64,000 nucleotides of DNA from positions 38,104-102,103 of the forward strand of contig NZ_LMCF01000224.1 in NCBI RefSeq assembly GCF_001623075.1. Reading direction: 5' to 3'. This document shows positions 17,205-26,339 of the stretch, one piece after another; within the stretch, counting starts at the first letter, position 1; the number at the start of each line of letters is the position of its first letter. The notes under the pieces are model-generated. The model searched no databases and was not told where the DNA came from. It saw only the letters and a list, made by a program, of their open reading frames with translations. The position numbers and the translations under genes are program-made. Source of the DNA: Pseudovibrio sp. Ad37. GTDB lineage: Bacteria > Pseudomonadota > Alphaproteobacteria > Rhizobiales > Stappiaceae.

Positions 17205-18227
17205 ATGCCTTTAAAAAAATCCAAAGTTACTGTGTCCGATATTGCGAAAGCAGCGGGAGTATCCGTTGCGACTGTCTCGAATACCATAAATGACACAGGC
17301 CGAATGACCGATGAAACCAAAGCTCGCGTAAAGAAAGCTATGCAAGAGCTGGGGTTTGTCAGAGATTACAACGCCGCCAAACTCCGGTCTGGCCGTTCGC
17401 GATTGGTCGGCGTTCTCGTGCCGGATATTTCAATTCCATTTTACGCTGAGTTCTGCACGTCATTGGAAGCAGCTCTCTCAGAGCACGGCTACCTGCCCGT
17501 TATCGCCAATGTCGGCGAAGACACCAAGCGCCAGCAAACCATGCTTGAAGAAGTCATCGGCCACGGCGTCGCAGGCATAGCAATCAGCCCGAGCGCAGGC
17601 ACGAAAAGAAGTGACTTCGAGATCGCCAACACGCGCAGAATTCCCGTGGTCACCTTCTGCCGGGAAATTGAAGGTCTGGCGATGGACTACATTGGCTCAA
17701 ACAATTATCAGGCTGCCCAGCTGGCCACAAAGCATCTGCTTGAGCAAGGCCATCGCAAGTTCGCAATGATTGCAGGTCTGCAGGAAACCATGCCGGGTCG
17801 AGAACGCAAACGCGGCTTCTACGACGCCTTAAAAGCAGCGGGCATTCCTGAATCTGACATCCATGTTGAAGTATGCGGCTTTGACCGCGAATGCGGACGC
17901 ATAAAAGCGCAGCAGCTCGTCTCAAACAAGGCTGAGTTCACCGCCCTGCTCTGCCATAATGATCTTGTCTCAGTCGGCGCAGCTGCAGAACTCAAGAAAG
18001 CAGGTCGGAACATCGGTGAAGACCTGGCCGTAGTTGGCTTCGACAACCTGCCAGAAGGTGAAGCATGGACTCCAGCACTGACCTCGGTTGAAAGCTACCC
18101 GCGCACCATCGGCAAGGACGTCGCCAACTTACTCATCAAACGCCTTGATGGAGAACCGACACCAACCACGACAGAACGGGTGGAGCCGCATTTATTGGTA
18201 CGCGACTCCTCCAGTTTTAAGATTTAA
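17205..18227 (+). CDS. LacI-family transcriptional regulator
   Basis: The 340-residue regulator has an N-terminal LacI helix-turn-helix (TVSDIAKAAGVSVATVSNTIN, about residues 8-27, with the hinge helix around 50-58: NAAKLRSGRS). A periplasmic-binding-protein-like sensor domain follows from about 62 (LVGVLVPDISIPFYAEF) to the end (ALTSVESYPRTIGKDVANLLI). Ligands are usually sugars. The DNA-binding part is complete and the length is normal. It stands between the 2-hydroxyacid dehydrogenase and a convergent aldo/keto reductase, so it is likely a local regulator of sugar or sugar-acid metabolism. No operator could be assigned with confidence. Confidence 0.88.
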   Translation: MPLKKSKVTVSDIAKAAGVSVATVSNTINDTGRMTDETKARVKKAMQELGFVRDYNAAKLRSGRSRLVGVLVPDISIPFYAEFCTSLEAALSEHGYLPVIANVGEDTKRQQTMLEEVIGHGVAGIAISPSAGTKRSDFEIANTRRIPVVTFCREIEGLAMDYIGSNNYQAAQLATKHLLEQGHRKFAMIAGLQETMPGRERKRGFYDALKAAGIPESDIHVEVCGFDRECGRIKAQQLVSNKAEFTALLCHNDLVSVGAAAELKKAGRNIGEDLAVVGFDNLPEGEAWTPALTSVESYPRTIGKDVANLLIKRLDGEPTPTTTERVEPHLLVRDSSSFKI

Positions 18228-18233
18228 GACCCC

Positions 18234-19199
18234 TTATTCAGGACGCGGCTCGTCCCAAAGGTTTTCCCAGGTGTACGGGCTGCCGGACAAGAAGTACTCA
18301 TCGCCTGGAATAAAGCGATGGTTCTTGTCCAGATGCGCGATGCGGGACATGTCATGCTCATCAAGATCGCACTCAAGCGCTGCCAGGTTTTGCGCCAGAC
18401 GTTCAGGATTACCTGACTTTGGCACAACGATAACACCGTTCTGGATCGCCCATTTCAGCACCACCTGAGATGTCGTCGCGCCATACTTCCCAGCAATCTC
18501 TTCAATAACAGGGTGAGCAAGAACAACATCCTGCTTTTGCGCATCCGTCAGATCCGCTGGAACACCACGTCCAAGCGGAGAGTATGCGGTCAGCGCAATG
18601 TTGTTGTGCAGGCAATACGAGCGAAGATCATTCTGCTGAAGGAAAGGATGCAACTCCACCTGATTAACAGCCGGAACAACTCGCGCTTCCATAATCAAAT
18701 CTTCCAGCTTTTGCGTGCTGAAGTTGGAAACACCGATCGTGTTCGCTAGACCATCATCAAAGCACTCTTCCAGCGCCCGCCATGTATCCATCAGCGGCAC
18801 ATCTTCAAGCGAATAATAGTCTTCCGAGCTGGTAGGCTTCTTCACGCCCGTCTTCAGCGCCACAGGCCAGTGCATGAGGTAAAGATCAAGGTAGTCCAGC
18901 CGAAGGTCCGCAAGCGTCTTTTCCAGCGCGCCTCTCACATCTTCAGGCTTATGAAAGCTGTTCCATAGCTTGGAGGTGATGAAGAGTTCGCTGCGCTTGA
19001 TGCCCTCTTCCTTCACGGCATCAGCAATCGCCTGCCCAATCTCAGCTTCATTGTCGTACATCATCGCACAATCGATGTGGCGATACCCAGCAGTCAACGC
19101 CGCACGAAGTGCAGGATAGGTCTTACCCTCTCCAAAGTTCACCGTACCAAGGCCCAGCATTGGCATCTTGTAACCGGTAGAAAGTGTCTTGGATCGCAT
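18234..19199 (-). CDS. Aldo/keto reductase (NADPH-dependent)
   Basis: The 321-residue TIM-barrel reductase carries the complete catalytic tetrad: Asp in RHIDCAMMYDNEAEIG (about 43), Tyr in the same segment (about 48), Lys in LFITSKLW (about 77) and His in LYLMHWP (about 110). The cofactor signature near the C-terminus, VVPKSGNPERLAQNL, fits NADPH use. It is closest in pattern to aldehyde/xylose reductases of the AKR2-AKR4 type and likely reduces sugars or aldehydes to alcohols. It is convergent with the LacI gene six bases away and ends with no separate terminator. The ATG at 19199 is the obvious start. Confidence 0.87.
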   Translation of the reverse strand: MRSKTLSTGYKMPMLGLGTVNFGEGKTYPALRAALTAGYRHIDCAMMYDNEAEIGQAIADAVKEEGIKRSELFITSKLWNSFHKPEDVRGALEKTLADLRLDYLDLYLMHWPVALKTGVKKPTSSEDYYSLEDVPLMDTWRALEECFDDGLANTIGVSNFSTQKLEDLIMEARVVPAVNQVELHPFLQQNDLRSYCLHNNIALTAYSPLGRGVPADLTDAQKQDVVLAHPVIEEIAGKYGATTSQVVLKWAIQNGVIVVPKSGNPERLAQNLAALECDLDEHDMSRIAHLDKNHRFIPGDEYFLSGSPYTWENLWDEPRPE

Positions 19200-19210
19200 G
19201 ATGCCCCCTC

Positions 19211-19247
19211 CAAAAAAGAAAACCTGCCAGCAAACGCCAGCAGGTTT
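19211..19247 (-). terminator. Terminator of the HEAT-repeat gene
   Basis: On the minus strand AAACCTGC (19247-19240), loop, GCAGGTTT (19227-19220), then CTTTTTT. It follows the HEAT gene stop by about 80 bases and lies just upstream of the aldo/keto reductase gene, isolating the two. Confidence 0.8.
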
Positions 19248-19326
19248 CCTTACAACGTATTCCGCACCAGATAAATACCGATGCCCATCACGAGATTTGG
19301 TTTCGCCTCATTTGAGAGCAGAAACC

Positions 19327-21693
19327 TCAAGCCACGTATTTGTTCAGCACTTCAAGAGCCGCTAGCTTGCGGGAAAGATCTCCATCCAGCCACTGCTCCA
19401 TAGCACCAAGAACGTTCTCCTGAGCATAGCAACGCAAACACGTTGCGGCTCCGGGAATAAGAACGCCATTTTCCATCCGCGCAGCTTCGAAAATCTCATC
19501 CAGATTACTAGTATCTGAGTTTGCACTCACAAGCTCCAGCGCAGTCACTCGCAGGCGACGACGAGGGCTTTTGAGATAGCTACGCACATCAATGTTAGTG
19601 TCAGGTTTTCCGGCCAAAACTTTCAGCGCTGAAGCAGAAACAGCGTCGGTTTTGTCCTTCAGCGCTGCCGTCACAACCTTCTCAGCTTCTGGATTTGAGG
19701 AGGTGCCAAGCAGCTCAACACGCATCGCACGCACAGCAACATCATTCTCTGGCGGCAAAGCAAGGATACGCTCGATAGCTTCCTCAGAAAGCTCAAGCCC
19801 ATTCTCAACCAGATGAACGAGGCTCTGACTAGCCGCAAACCGAACCTGCATCTGACGATCAGACAAAGCAGACACCAGCGCATCAATCAGTTCAGGACGC
19901 TTCGCATCACCACAAATGCGCAAGGCCAGCAAGCGAATATCCAAAGCAGGATCATCCGGACGACCCGGCACAACGCGCTTCTTCTCAATCAGCTCATTCG
20001 CAAGCTCAAGGAAGTGCATGTCTTTCTTGCCAAGATCGACAGGCTCTTCAGCCAGCTTCTCAATCTCGTCTTCAGTGTTCAAGATCGCACCGAGTGTTGA
20101 GCCCGGGAAGGCAACAACATTGTCAGGAAGGTCTTCCACACGCTCAATAGCGCCCTCTGGCACATCTTCAGCAACCACTGGATCAGCACCGGCAGTGACC
20201 TTCGCAACCAGCTCTTCGGCGGAAGGCTCTTCGGCAACAACCTCTTCCTCAGCGACCACTTCATTTGGCGCCTGAGGCTCAATCACATTGCCTTCACGAT
20301 CAATCTGAATGCGCGGCTGCTTGCCGTCACCCTTGCCATTGCTACCCAGATCAGACGGGTCTTTTTCTTTTGCACTATCGAGAATATCCTGATCATGCGC
20401 TTCAGGCATCAGCTTGCCAGAAACCGCCCAAACCAATTGTACAGCAGCATTGTCCGCAAAATCACCTTCACCTTCAGCCAGCTTGGCCAGAGAGTTCAGG
20501 GCAGCAAGACGGATTTCCTGTTCTGCACTTGTCACCTGCTCCTGCAAAACAGCAAGTCCATCAACGCTCGGCTTCTCGCCGTGAAGCACGATAAACGCTT
20601 TCAACACTGCTTCTTCCTGACGATGGACAGCAATCTCACTCAACAGAGCGGTCGCAGCTTCACTCTCAACCTTCGCAAGGACAGGCACAAGCGCGGCAAC
20701 AAAAGCATCACTCGCACTACGCAAAGAGCGTTCAATCCGCTCGATCAGCGCATCCGGCTTGGTGATTTCAGAGGAAGCCATCCGACCAAGCGCCATAATA
20801 CGCAGGGTCTCCTCCTCGTCTTCAAAAGCAACCTTTTCAAGCTTTGAGTAGGAGAGTTTACCAGATGCTTTCAGTGCCAGACGACGCATTTGCGGTTCAC
20901 TATCAGCCAACAGTACAGCCAGATCAGCTTCCTCACCACGAGCCATCAGCACTTCAGCCGCAGCAACCCGCACATCAGGGTCAGCATCTGCAAACAGCAC
21001 ACGCAGGATCTCACCAACCCGCTCATCATTCGCAGAGGAGAGCGCACGCGCCGTATGCTCACGCACACGAGCAGACGCATCCGTCGCCAGTGAGGCCAGT
21101 TCAAGCAACCCGGCAACGCCCATCTCAGAAAGCGCCATAGTTACTTCCGGCCAAACTTCCTGACCAAATGGGTCGCGGGCAGCTTCCAACAAAGCAGCAG
21201 CAGATGCTTCACATTTCAACGTGCCCAGCGCCAGAATGGACTTGCGCTGCACATCCAGCCAATCATCCCATTCAGCACCGTAACCGTCCCATGCAACATC
21301 ATCTTCGCAACGGTCTTTAGCCAGCTTTGTCAGCCATTCTTCCGCAACTGTCCCGCCAACAATTGCAAGTCCGTCAATGGCAGAAAGCTTCACTTCCAAC
21401 ACTGGATCGTTCTGCAAACTCCACAGCAGAACATCAGCATCCAGGCCTTTGCCTGCGCTGATCAGAGCTTCAACCGCATCACTGCGGACGTCTTCATCTT
21501 CGTCTCGCAGCGCTTCAGCAAGCGCAGCATGAGCCGTCGAAGTGCCAAATTTTCCAAGAATTTGAGCGGACAGACACTTTTCGCGCTCTTCGCCGTTTGC
21601 AAGCAACTCACACAAGATTTTCACGAGCTTATCAGTAGCTTCGGTCTGCTCCACTGCAAAATCCTGATCTAAATGCCTGATGGAAACCGTCAT
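19327..21693 (-). CDS. Large HEAT-repeat scaffold protein
   Basis: The 788-residue acidic protein is built almost wholly of HEAT-like helical repeats of about 30 residues, with the usual signature of paired helices and a D-V-R turn (EDEDVRSDAVEALISAG, ADPDVRVAAAEVLMARG, DRQMQVRFAASQSLVHL). Two repeat blocks (about 20-430 and 560-785) are separated by an acidic, disordered linker (EVVAEEEVVAEEPSAEELVAK, shortened: EVVAEEEVVAEEPS). It has no signal peptide or catalytic motif. HEAT proteins act as binding scaffolds. It lies directly downstream of the iodate-reductase-like operon in the same direction, but a terminator (21849-21878) and a palindromic repeat lie between, so it probably has its own promoter. 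A role in maturation of the molybdoenzyme is possible but unproven. Confidence 0.75.
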   Translation of the reverse strand: MTVSIRHLDQDFAVEQTEATDKLVKILCELLANGEEREKCLSAQILGKFGTSTAHAALAEALRDEDEDVRSDAVEALISAGKGLDADVLLWSLQNDPVLEVKLSAIDGLAIVGGTVAEEWLTKLAKDRCEDDVAWDGYGAEWDDWLDVQRKSILALGTLKCEASAAALLEAARDPFGQEVWPEVTMALSEMGVAGLLELASLATDASARVREHTARALSSANDERVGEILRVLFADADPDVRVAAAEVLMARGEEADLAVLLADSEPQMRRLALKASGKLSYSKLEKVAFEDEEETLRIMALGRMASSEITKPDALIERIERSLRSASDAFVAALVPVLAKVESEAATALLSEIAVHRQEEAVLKAFIVLHGEKPSVDGLAVLQEQVTSAEQEIRLAALNSLAKLAEGEGDFADNAAVQLVWAVSGKLMPEAHDQDILDSAKEKDPSDLGSNGKGDGKQPRIQIDREGNVIEPQAPNEVVAEEEVVAEEPSAEELVAKVTAGADPVVAEDVPEGAIERVEDLPDNVVAFPGSTLGAILNTEDEIEKLAEEPVDLGKKDMHFLELANELIEKKRVVPGRPDDPALDIRLLALRICGDAKRPELIDALVSALSDRQMQVRFAASQSLVHLVENGLELSEEAIERILALPPENDVAVRAMRVELLGTSSNPEAEKVVTAALKDKTDAVSASALKVLAGKPDTNIDVRSYLKSPRRRLRVTALELVSANSDTSNLDEIFEAARMENGVLIPGAATCLRCYAQENVLGAMEQWLDGDLSRKLAALEVLNKYVA

Positions 21694-21711
21694 GATTGGC
21701 TTTTCTCCTCA

Positions 21712-21757
21712 AGCGTATTCCCGAGTAGTGGACTCCGGTGTTCGGGCAAGAATACGC
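21712..21757. repeat. Dispersed palindromic repeat, copy 3
   Basis: AGCGTATTCCCGAGTAGTGG, ACTCCGGTGTTCGGGCAAGAATACGC. This is a diverged copy with intact outer arms (GCGTATT / AATACGC), between the HEAT gene and the operon terminator. Confidence 0.75.
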
Positions 21758-21848
21758 AAAACAAAAACTTAAAGCAGGTTGAAAACAAACTGACTTAAGG
21801 CCCACTTCTGCAAAAAGGCTCAAACTTGCGAGCCCCTTGGCACAAGCG

Positions 21849-21878
21849 GAAAAAGAACTGGCGGGATAGCCCCGCCAG
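21849..21878 (-). terminator. Terminator of the iodate-reductase-like operon
   Basis: On the minus strand CTGGCGGG, loop GCTAT, CCCGCCAG, then TTCTTTTT. A perfect eight-base GC-rich stem 12 bases after the stop of the molybdopterin subunit gene. Confidence 0.88.
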
Positions 21879-21889
21879 CTCCTGATTTC

Positions 21890-24565
21890 TTATGCAATAT
21901 CGCGACGTGCGAAAGACATAGACCGGAAACTATCCTTGTATGGGCTTGTGCCGATCTTTTTGATGCGACCAACACCCATCTTGTAGTTGTAGTTACCGCT
22001 GATCCAGTCCACCACCCGGCCAGACAGAGCATTTGCTGGCTGTGCAGTGTGCAGGAAGTCCATGTAAAGCATGCCCTTCTTCAGCGCTGGGGTAACAATA
22101 GCTACCGCAGTAATAGCGCCTTCAGTCAGCTCGATATGGCCTTCATCCATCAGTTTGGTAAAGGTGAAGTCATCGCCTTCAATGCCCACTGTGGTGTCTG
22201 TCTGAACCGGAATACGGTCAGAGAAGAGCATCACGTAGTCACCGTTCTCGATACCGCGCTCTTTCGCATCATCTGGGTGGATTTCAACCCAGTTTTCAGG
22301 CCAGCGCTGCACGATGTAAGGACGACGGCGATCATCATAACCAGACTGCCAACGCTCGTTGATACGACCGGAAGTCACCCAAAGCTCATCATCCTTCGGC
22401 TTCATCCATGCCCAGTAATCGGAGAACAGGCTCCATGGGCTCTTCTGGATATTGCACTTACCAGTTTGAGAGTTGAAGTGAGTGAGCTTCTTGTTGTAGC
22501 GGTTGGAACCGGTTGGACCAGTCGCTGACAGTTCACGGGTTGTATCATGCAAGCGTTGGGTACCCTGAAGGGTTCCGTCTTCAAGCATCACAACTGGGCC
22601 CTGAATACCGTCAGTACCGAACTCAGCAAACTTCTCGTGAAGAGTCTTGCCTTCCTTCTGAGCAGCAACCTTCAACATAAAGAAGTCTTTACGGCTGCCA
22701 CGTGAGAAGCGGGCTGCTTCTTCAAGCACTTCGTTGGAGTCTTTCCAATCGTAGCCTTTGAAGCCCATTTTCTTCGCGAGGTTCGCAACAATCCACCAGT
22801 CAGGTTTCGCTTCACCCGGTGCATCGTAGAATTTTGGATACAGACGCAGACGACGCTCACCGTTTGCACGGGTGAATGTGTCTTCACCCCAACCAGCAGC
22901 TGGGAAGACGATGTCTGCGAAACGTGCACCAATTGGATCTACGAGGTAGATATCCTGGTTCACAACAACCATGCCACCGCTATCTACACGCTTTTTCAGA
23001 GTGTCGATGATGGTCTGCTTGTCGTAAGAGCGCACCTGATTTGGGTTCTGAACAGTCAGCTCTTCAAACTTTGCAGCAAGAGACTGGGAACCACACATGG
23101 ACTGAATCCAGGTGTTGCCAATCACGTGAGCAAAGCGGGTGTGACCACTCATCAAATACCGGTCGGTATCCATTGCGCGACGACGACGGCCTGGCAGTTT
23201 CTCAGGAGACTTGTTGCGTGGGTAAGACCCACCCTTCAAACCACCACGCTGGTGACCACCAGCACGGCCAATGACCTGCCCCGGACGACCGCCACAACCC
23301 GTGATAATACCAAGAGACGAAATCGCATTGGTGTTACCGGTGTTGTTGGACCAGTAGAAGCCCTTTTCGATCATAATGGACGTCTTAGGACGGGAGCCAT
23401 CATCACGAGGTTTAGCCATCCACTCAGCAGCCTTGTAGATTTTCTCTACATCGATCTGAGCGGTTTCAGCAGCTGCAGTTGGTTCAAACTCATCCTGAGC
23501 CATCAGCCACTTAACAAAGTCGTCGTAACCTTTGGTCTGGAATTTGCCCCAGGTCGTACGCCACTGCCATGGAGTGTTACGAGTACCCTGACCGAAGCCT
23601 GATGAACTCTCCCACTTGTTGTTGACCCAATCGCGGATCCATTCAGCGTCTTGCCAACCGTTTTCGATGATCACACGAGCAATCGCGTTCACAACAAGAA
23701 GGTCAGTACCTGGCTGGATGTCGAGCCACAGACCACCATTCTTCTCCGCATAAGCCACACCAGCAGTACGGCGTGGGATCATGAAGATTGTCTTTTGACC
23801 GTTCTGGATGGCTGGCATAATCCAGTCAGTAAACAGAATGGTCTTGGACTCGTATGGGTCGGTACCGCAGATCATCAGAGTCTCGGCATCTTTCCAGTCC
23901 TGATAAGAAGGACCGAAGTTGTCGAAACCAGCATCACGGAAGCCCGGAGTGGACGTCACATCAGATGGAGTGTCGTGGAATGTGAAGTTCGCAGTGCTAA
24001 CAGAGCGAAGAGCATACTTGGAAATCGCGTAGGTGTTTTCCATGTAGCCGTAGGAGAATGTTTTCACGCAGAAAGCGTTCTCGCCGTGCTTCTTGATAGT
24101 GTGCTTACCAACTTCCGCTGCAATTTCCAACGCCAGATCCCAGGTGACCGGCATCAAAGTGCCGAACATGCGGATCATAGGAGACTTCAGACGATCACGA
24201 GTTGGGGTCTGAGGGTTGTAAACCTTCTTCGCCAGCGCACCACCACGGATGGAAGAGTTACCATTGATGTTTACATGCTTGGTATCTTTATCCGGAATGA
24301 TGATCACATGGTGAGGTTCGCCCTTGTGCAGCACAACGTTGTACTGGTTCGGAGCAACCCATGGGCCTAGCGGATCAACCGGGAAATCGACGCCAAAGGC
24401 GTTTTCAGCGGCTTTTTCACCACCTACTTTTCCGGCCTTAACAGGCCAGCGATAGATCTTATAACCACACGCTACGATGCAATAATCACAAGCAGTGGAA
24501 AGAACATCAGCATCTACCGGAGGCAGCGGAATGTTTGTTCCAGGAATGTAGTAGGGAGTTGGCAT
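21890..24565 (-). CDS. idrA: Iodate reductase-like molybdopterin catalytic subunit (AioA/IdrA family)
   Basis: The 891-residue protein is a DMSO-reductase-superfamily molybdoenzyme of the arsenite oxidase (AioA) branch. The cluster motif CDYCIVACGYKIYRW (Cys26, Cys29, Cys33, with Ser near 104) is that of a [3Fe-4S] centre. It has no Tat signal of its own and should be carried to the periplasm with its Rieske partner. Molybdopterin-binding segments include ICGTDPYESKTI, GGRPGQVIGRAGGHQRGG, GRINERWQSGYDDRRRPY and the C-terminal AQPANALSGRVVDWISGNYNYK. The operon contains two di-haem peroxidases besides the Rieske gene, which is the arrangement described for the iodate reductase IdrABP1P2 and not for arsenite oxidase, where these peroxidases are absent. 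IdrA reduces iodate as a terminal electron acceptor. Function is inferred from family and context. Confidence 0.8.
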   Translation of the reverse strand: MPTPYYIPGTNIPLPPVDADVLSTACDYCIVACGYKIYRWPVKAGKVGGEKAAENAFGVDFPVDPLGPWVAPNQYNVVLHKGEPHHVIIIPDKDTKHVNINGNSSIRGGALAKKVYNPQTPTRDRLKSPMIRMFGTLMPVTWDLALEIAAEVGKHTIKKHGENAFCVKTFSYGYMENTYAISKYALRSVSTANFTFHDTPSDVTSTPGFRDAGFDNFGPSYQDWKDAETLMICGTDPYESKTILFTDWIMPAIQNGQKTIFMIPRRTAGVAYAEKNGGLWLDIQPGTDLLVVNAIARVIIENGWQDAEWIRDWVNNKWESSSGFGQGTRNTPWQWRTTWGKFQTKGYDDFVKWLMAQDEFEPTAAAETAQIDVEKIYKAAEWMAKPRDDGSRPKTSIMIEKGFYWSNNTGNTNAISSLGIITGCGGRPGQVIGRAGGHQRGGLKGGSYPRNKSPEKLPGRRRRAMDTDRYLMSGHTRFAHVIGNTWIQSMCGSQSLAAKFEELTVQNPNQVRSYDKQTIIDTLKKRVDSGGMVVVNQDIYLVDPIGARFADIVFPAAGWGEDTFTRANGERRLRLYPKFYDAPGEAKPDWWIVANLAKKMGFKGYDWKDSNEVLEEAARFSRGSRKDFFMLKVAAQKEGKTLHEKFAEFGTDGIQGPVVMLEDGTLQGTQRLHDTTRELSATGPTGSNRYNKKLTHFNSQTGKCNIQKSPWSLFSDYWAWMKPKDDELWVTSGRINERWQSGYDDRRRPYIVQRWPENWVEIHPDDAKERGIENGDYVMLFSDRIPVQTDTTVGIEGDDFTFTKLMDEGHIELTEGAITAVAIVTPALKKGMLYMDFLHTAQPANALSGRVVDWISGNYNYKMGVGRIKKIGTSPYKDSFRSMSFARRDIA

Positions 24566-24575
24566 GATTTACTCC

Positions 24576-25172
24576 TCACCCTTTGAGATTGTCGTAGCGG
24601 CCATAGATCAGCCCGAACATACCAACAGCGTAAACATCGTCGCCGTCCAGCTCGAGAAGAACCTGAGGCAAGCTCTGGTAAGCCTGGCCGGAGATGAAGA
24701 TACCGTGACGGGTTAGGTCAAAGGTGGTCAAATGCAGTGGGCATGGACCCAGAGCCTTATCACCTTTCTGATAGGTACCCTGCAGCGGACCACCCTGGTG
24801 AGTACAGGTGTAGTTGAACGCTACAATGTCCTTGTCAGAGCCAATACCGCCACCAGCTTCCTTGCCCAACTTAACAATCATGGACTCGCAATAAGCGCCT
24901 TCGTCCGGATAGTTAAAGTCGAGCGGTTCGTCTTCTTTCAGCTCAGAAAGCTTACAAATGAACTTGCGCTCATAAGTGGAGACCATCGCAGGCACCTTCG
25001 CAGAGGAAGGACCAGACCTGAGAGCCACCATAACGGTGAAGGTAGAAATACCGGAAGTCAGCAGGAACTGACGGCGTGTCATCACACAACGCTTGCCAGT
25101 TTTTGCAATTTCCTCAGGGCCGTTCACGACCTCAATCATCTCAGGAGAGACGGACTTAGGTTGATGTGTCAT
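24576..25172 (-). CDS. idrB: Rieske iron-sulfur subunit of the iodate reductase-like enzyme
   Basis: The protein (about 198 aa) has a Tat signal near the N-terminus (TRRQFLLTSGISTFTVMVAL) preceded by an unusually long n-region of about 33 residues. The Rieske [2Fe-2S] ligands are in the paired motifs CTHQGG and CPLHLT, so all two Cys and two His are present. It should pass electrons to or from the molybdopterin subunit and carry it through the Tat system. The second ATG (25172) is chosen because AGGAG lies six bases before it; the first ATG (25178) abuts the same site. Twelve bases separate it from the upstream peroxidase gene and ten from idrA, showing one transcript. Confidence 0.82.
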   Translation of the reverse strand: MTHQPKSVSPEMIEVVNGPEEIAKTGKRCVMTRRQFLLTSGISTFTVMVALRSGPSSAKVPAMVSTYERKFICKLSELKEDEPLDFNYPDEGAYCESMIVKLGKEAGGGIGSDKDIVAFNYTCTHQGGPLQGTYQKGDKALGPCPLHLTTFDLTRHGIFISGQAYQSLPQVLLELDGDDVYAVGMFGLIYGRYDNLKG

Positions 25173-25184
25173 CTCCATCTCCTC

Positions 25185-26327
25185 TTAATTCGTTACAGCC
25201 GGAAGCGGTTCATACTCAGGAAGATCAGGTGTTTCCATGAGAAGACGCTCGCCAGTGAAGCTTTCTACGAAGGCCACCAGATCAGCTTTCTCTTTGTCGG
25301 TCAGACCGAGAGGCTTAATCAAGTCGGTTTTCGTTGCAGCCCAGTCGTTAGTGCCACCACCCTGGTTGTAGAATTCTACGACGTCTTCCAGAGTTTCCAG
25401 CATGCCGTTGTGCATGTAAGGAGCGGTGTACTTGGTGTAACGCAGAGAAGGCACACGGAACTTGCCGAGGTCAGCATTCTGCTTGGTCACGAAGTAAAGG
25501 CCCGGATCGTCCTTCCACTTGCGGTATTTCTCTTCCGTGGAGCCTTTTGCAAAAAGCTCGAAGCGGAAGGTGATTTGCGCAAGTTCATCGTCTTCCCAAC
25601 CGTCATAAGCTGGAACGCCGAGGTTGTAGTACTTCTGGTTGGAGATCAGAGCACCATCATGACAGGTAGAACAACCAGCCTTACCGGTGAACAGTTCCAT
25701 ACCGCGCTTCTGCTTATCACTCAGAGCATCATCATCGCCGAGCATGTACAGATCAAACGGAGTATCACGCTGAACGATTGACCGCTCAAATGCAGCAATC
25801 GCCATATAAGCGTCACGCATCAGAGGGTATTCAGTACCGAACACATCGTTGAAGCGCTCACGATACTCAGGAATAAACGCAAGGCGCGCTTCCATCATGT
25901 CGTCTTCACCGTTACCGGCAACACCACCACGAGCAGCTGTACGAGCTTCAGCTTCCAAAGATTTGGAAACACCAGTCCAGAACAGGTTGCCGTAATACGC
26001 AGTATTCACGATCGTTGGTGAGTTACGCCAGTGAACAGTACCCGGATAGCCCAGAGAGATCTTGTCCGGGAAGTCCCAGCCGAGTTCAGGAAGGTGACAA
26101 GCCGAACATGGCATCGCACCGTTACCGGACAGACGTGGATCGAAGAACAGGAGCTTGCCCAGCTCAACCTTTTCAGGTGTCATTGGGTTATCTGGTGGAG
26201 AAGGAGGCTCACCCAAAGGAGCCAGTTCTGCCGGGCGTTTTTCAGCCGCTTGAACACCAGCTGCAACTGCAACAATGGAAACACCAGCAAGTGCAATCAC
26301 ACTAATGGTTTTTTTGAATGTTGTCAT
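25185..26327 (-). CDS. Di-haem cytochrome c peroxidase of the idr operon (second)
   Basis: The 380-residue protein has a signal peptide (ISVIALAGVSIVAVAAGVQAAE) and is periplasmic. Two c-type haem sites are visible, CSACH (about residue 78) and CSTCH (about 220), in the layout of the MauG/CcpA family. The segments LFFDPRLSGNGAMPCSACH, WRNSPTIVNTAYYGNLFWTG and YTAPYMHNGMLETLEDVVEFYNQGG are typical. In iodate reductase operons such proteins (IdrP1/IdrP2) are thought to destroy hydrogen peroxide or reactive iodine by-products such as hypoiodous acid. It is clearly paralogous to the neighbour at 26340. Which one is P1 and which is P2 cannot be decided by eye. Confidence 0.85.
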   Translation of the reverse strand: MTTFKKTISVIALAGVSIVAVAAGVQAAEKRPAELAPLGEPPSPPDNPMTPEKVELGKLLFFDPRLSGNGAMPCSACHLPELGWDFPDKISLGYPGTVHWRNSPTIVNTAYYGNLFWTGVSKSLEAEARTAARGGVAGNGEDDMMEARLAFIPEYRERFNDVFGTEYPLMRDAYMAIAAFERSIVQRDTPFDLYMLGDDDALSDKQKRGMELFTGKAGCSTCHDGALISNQKYYNLGVPAYDGWEDDELAQITFRFELFAKGSTEEKYRKWKDDPGLYFVTKQNADLGKFRVPSLRYTKYTAPYMHNGMLETLEDVVEFYNQGGGTNDWAATKTDLIKPLGLTDKEKADLVAFVESFTGERLLMETPDLPEYEPLPAVTN

Positions 26328-26339
26328 TTTAGCAGCCCC

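Noticed and set aside
21890..24565. Arsenite oxidase (aioA) assignment
   Set aside because: The family fits, but the two di-haem peroxidase genes in the same operon point to the iodate reductase branch. It stays open until a tree is made.
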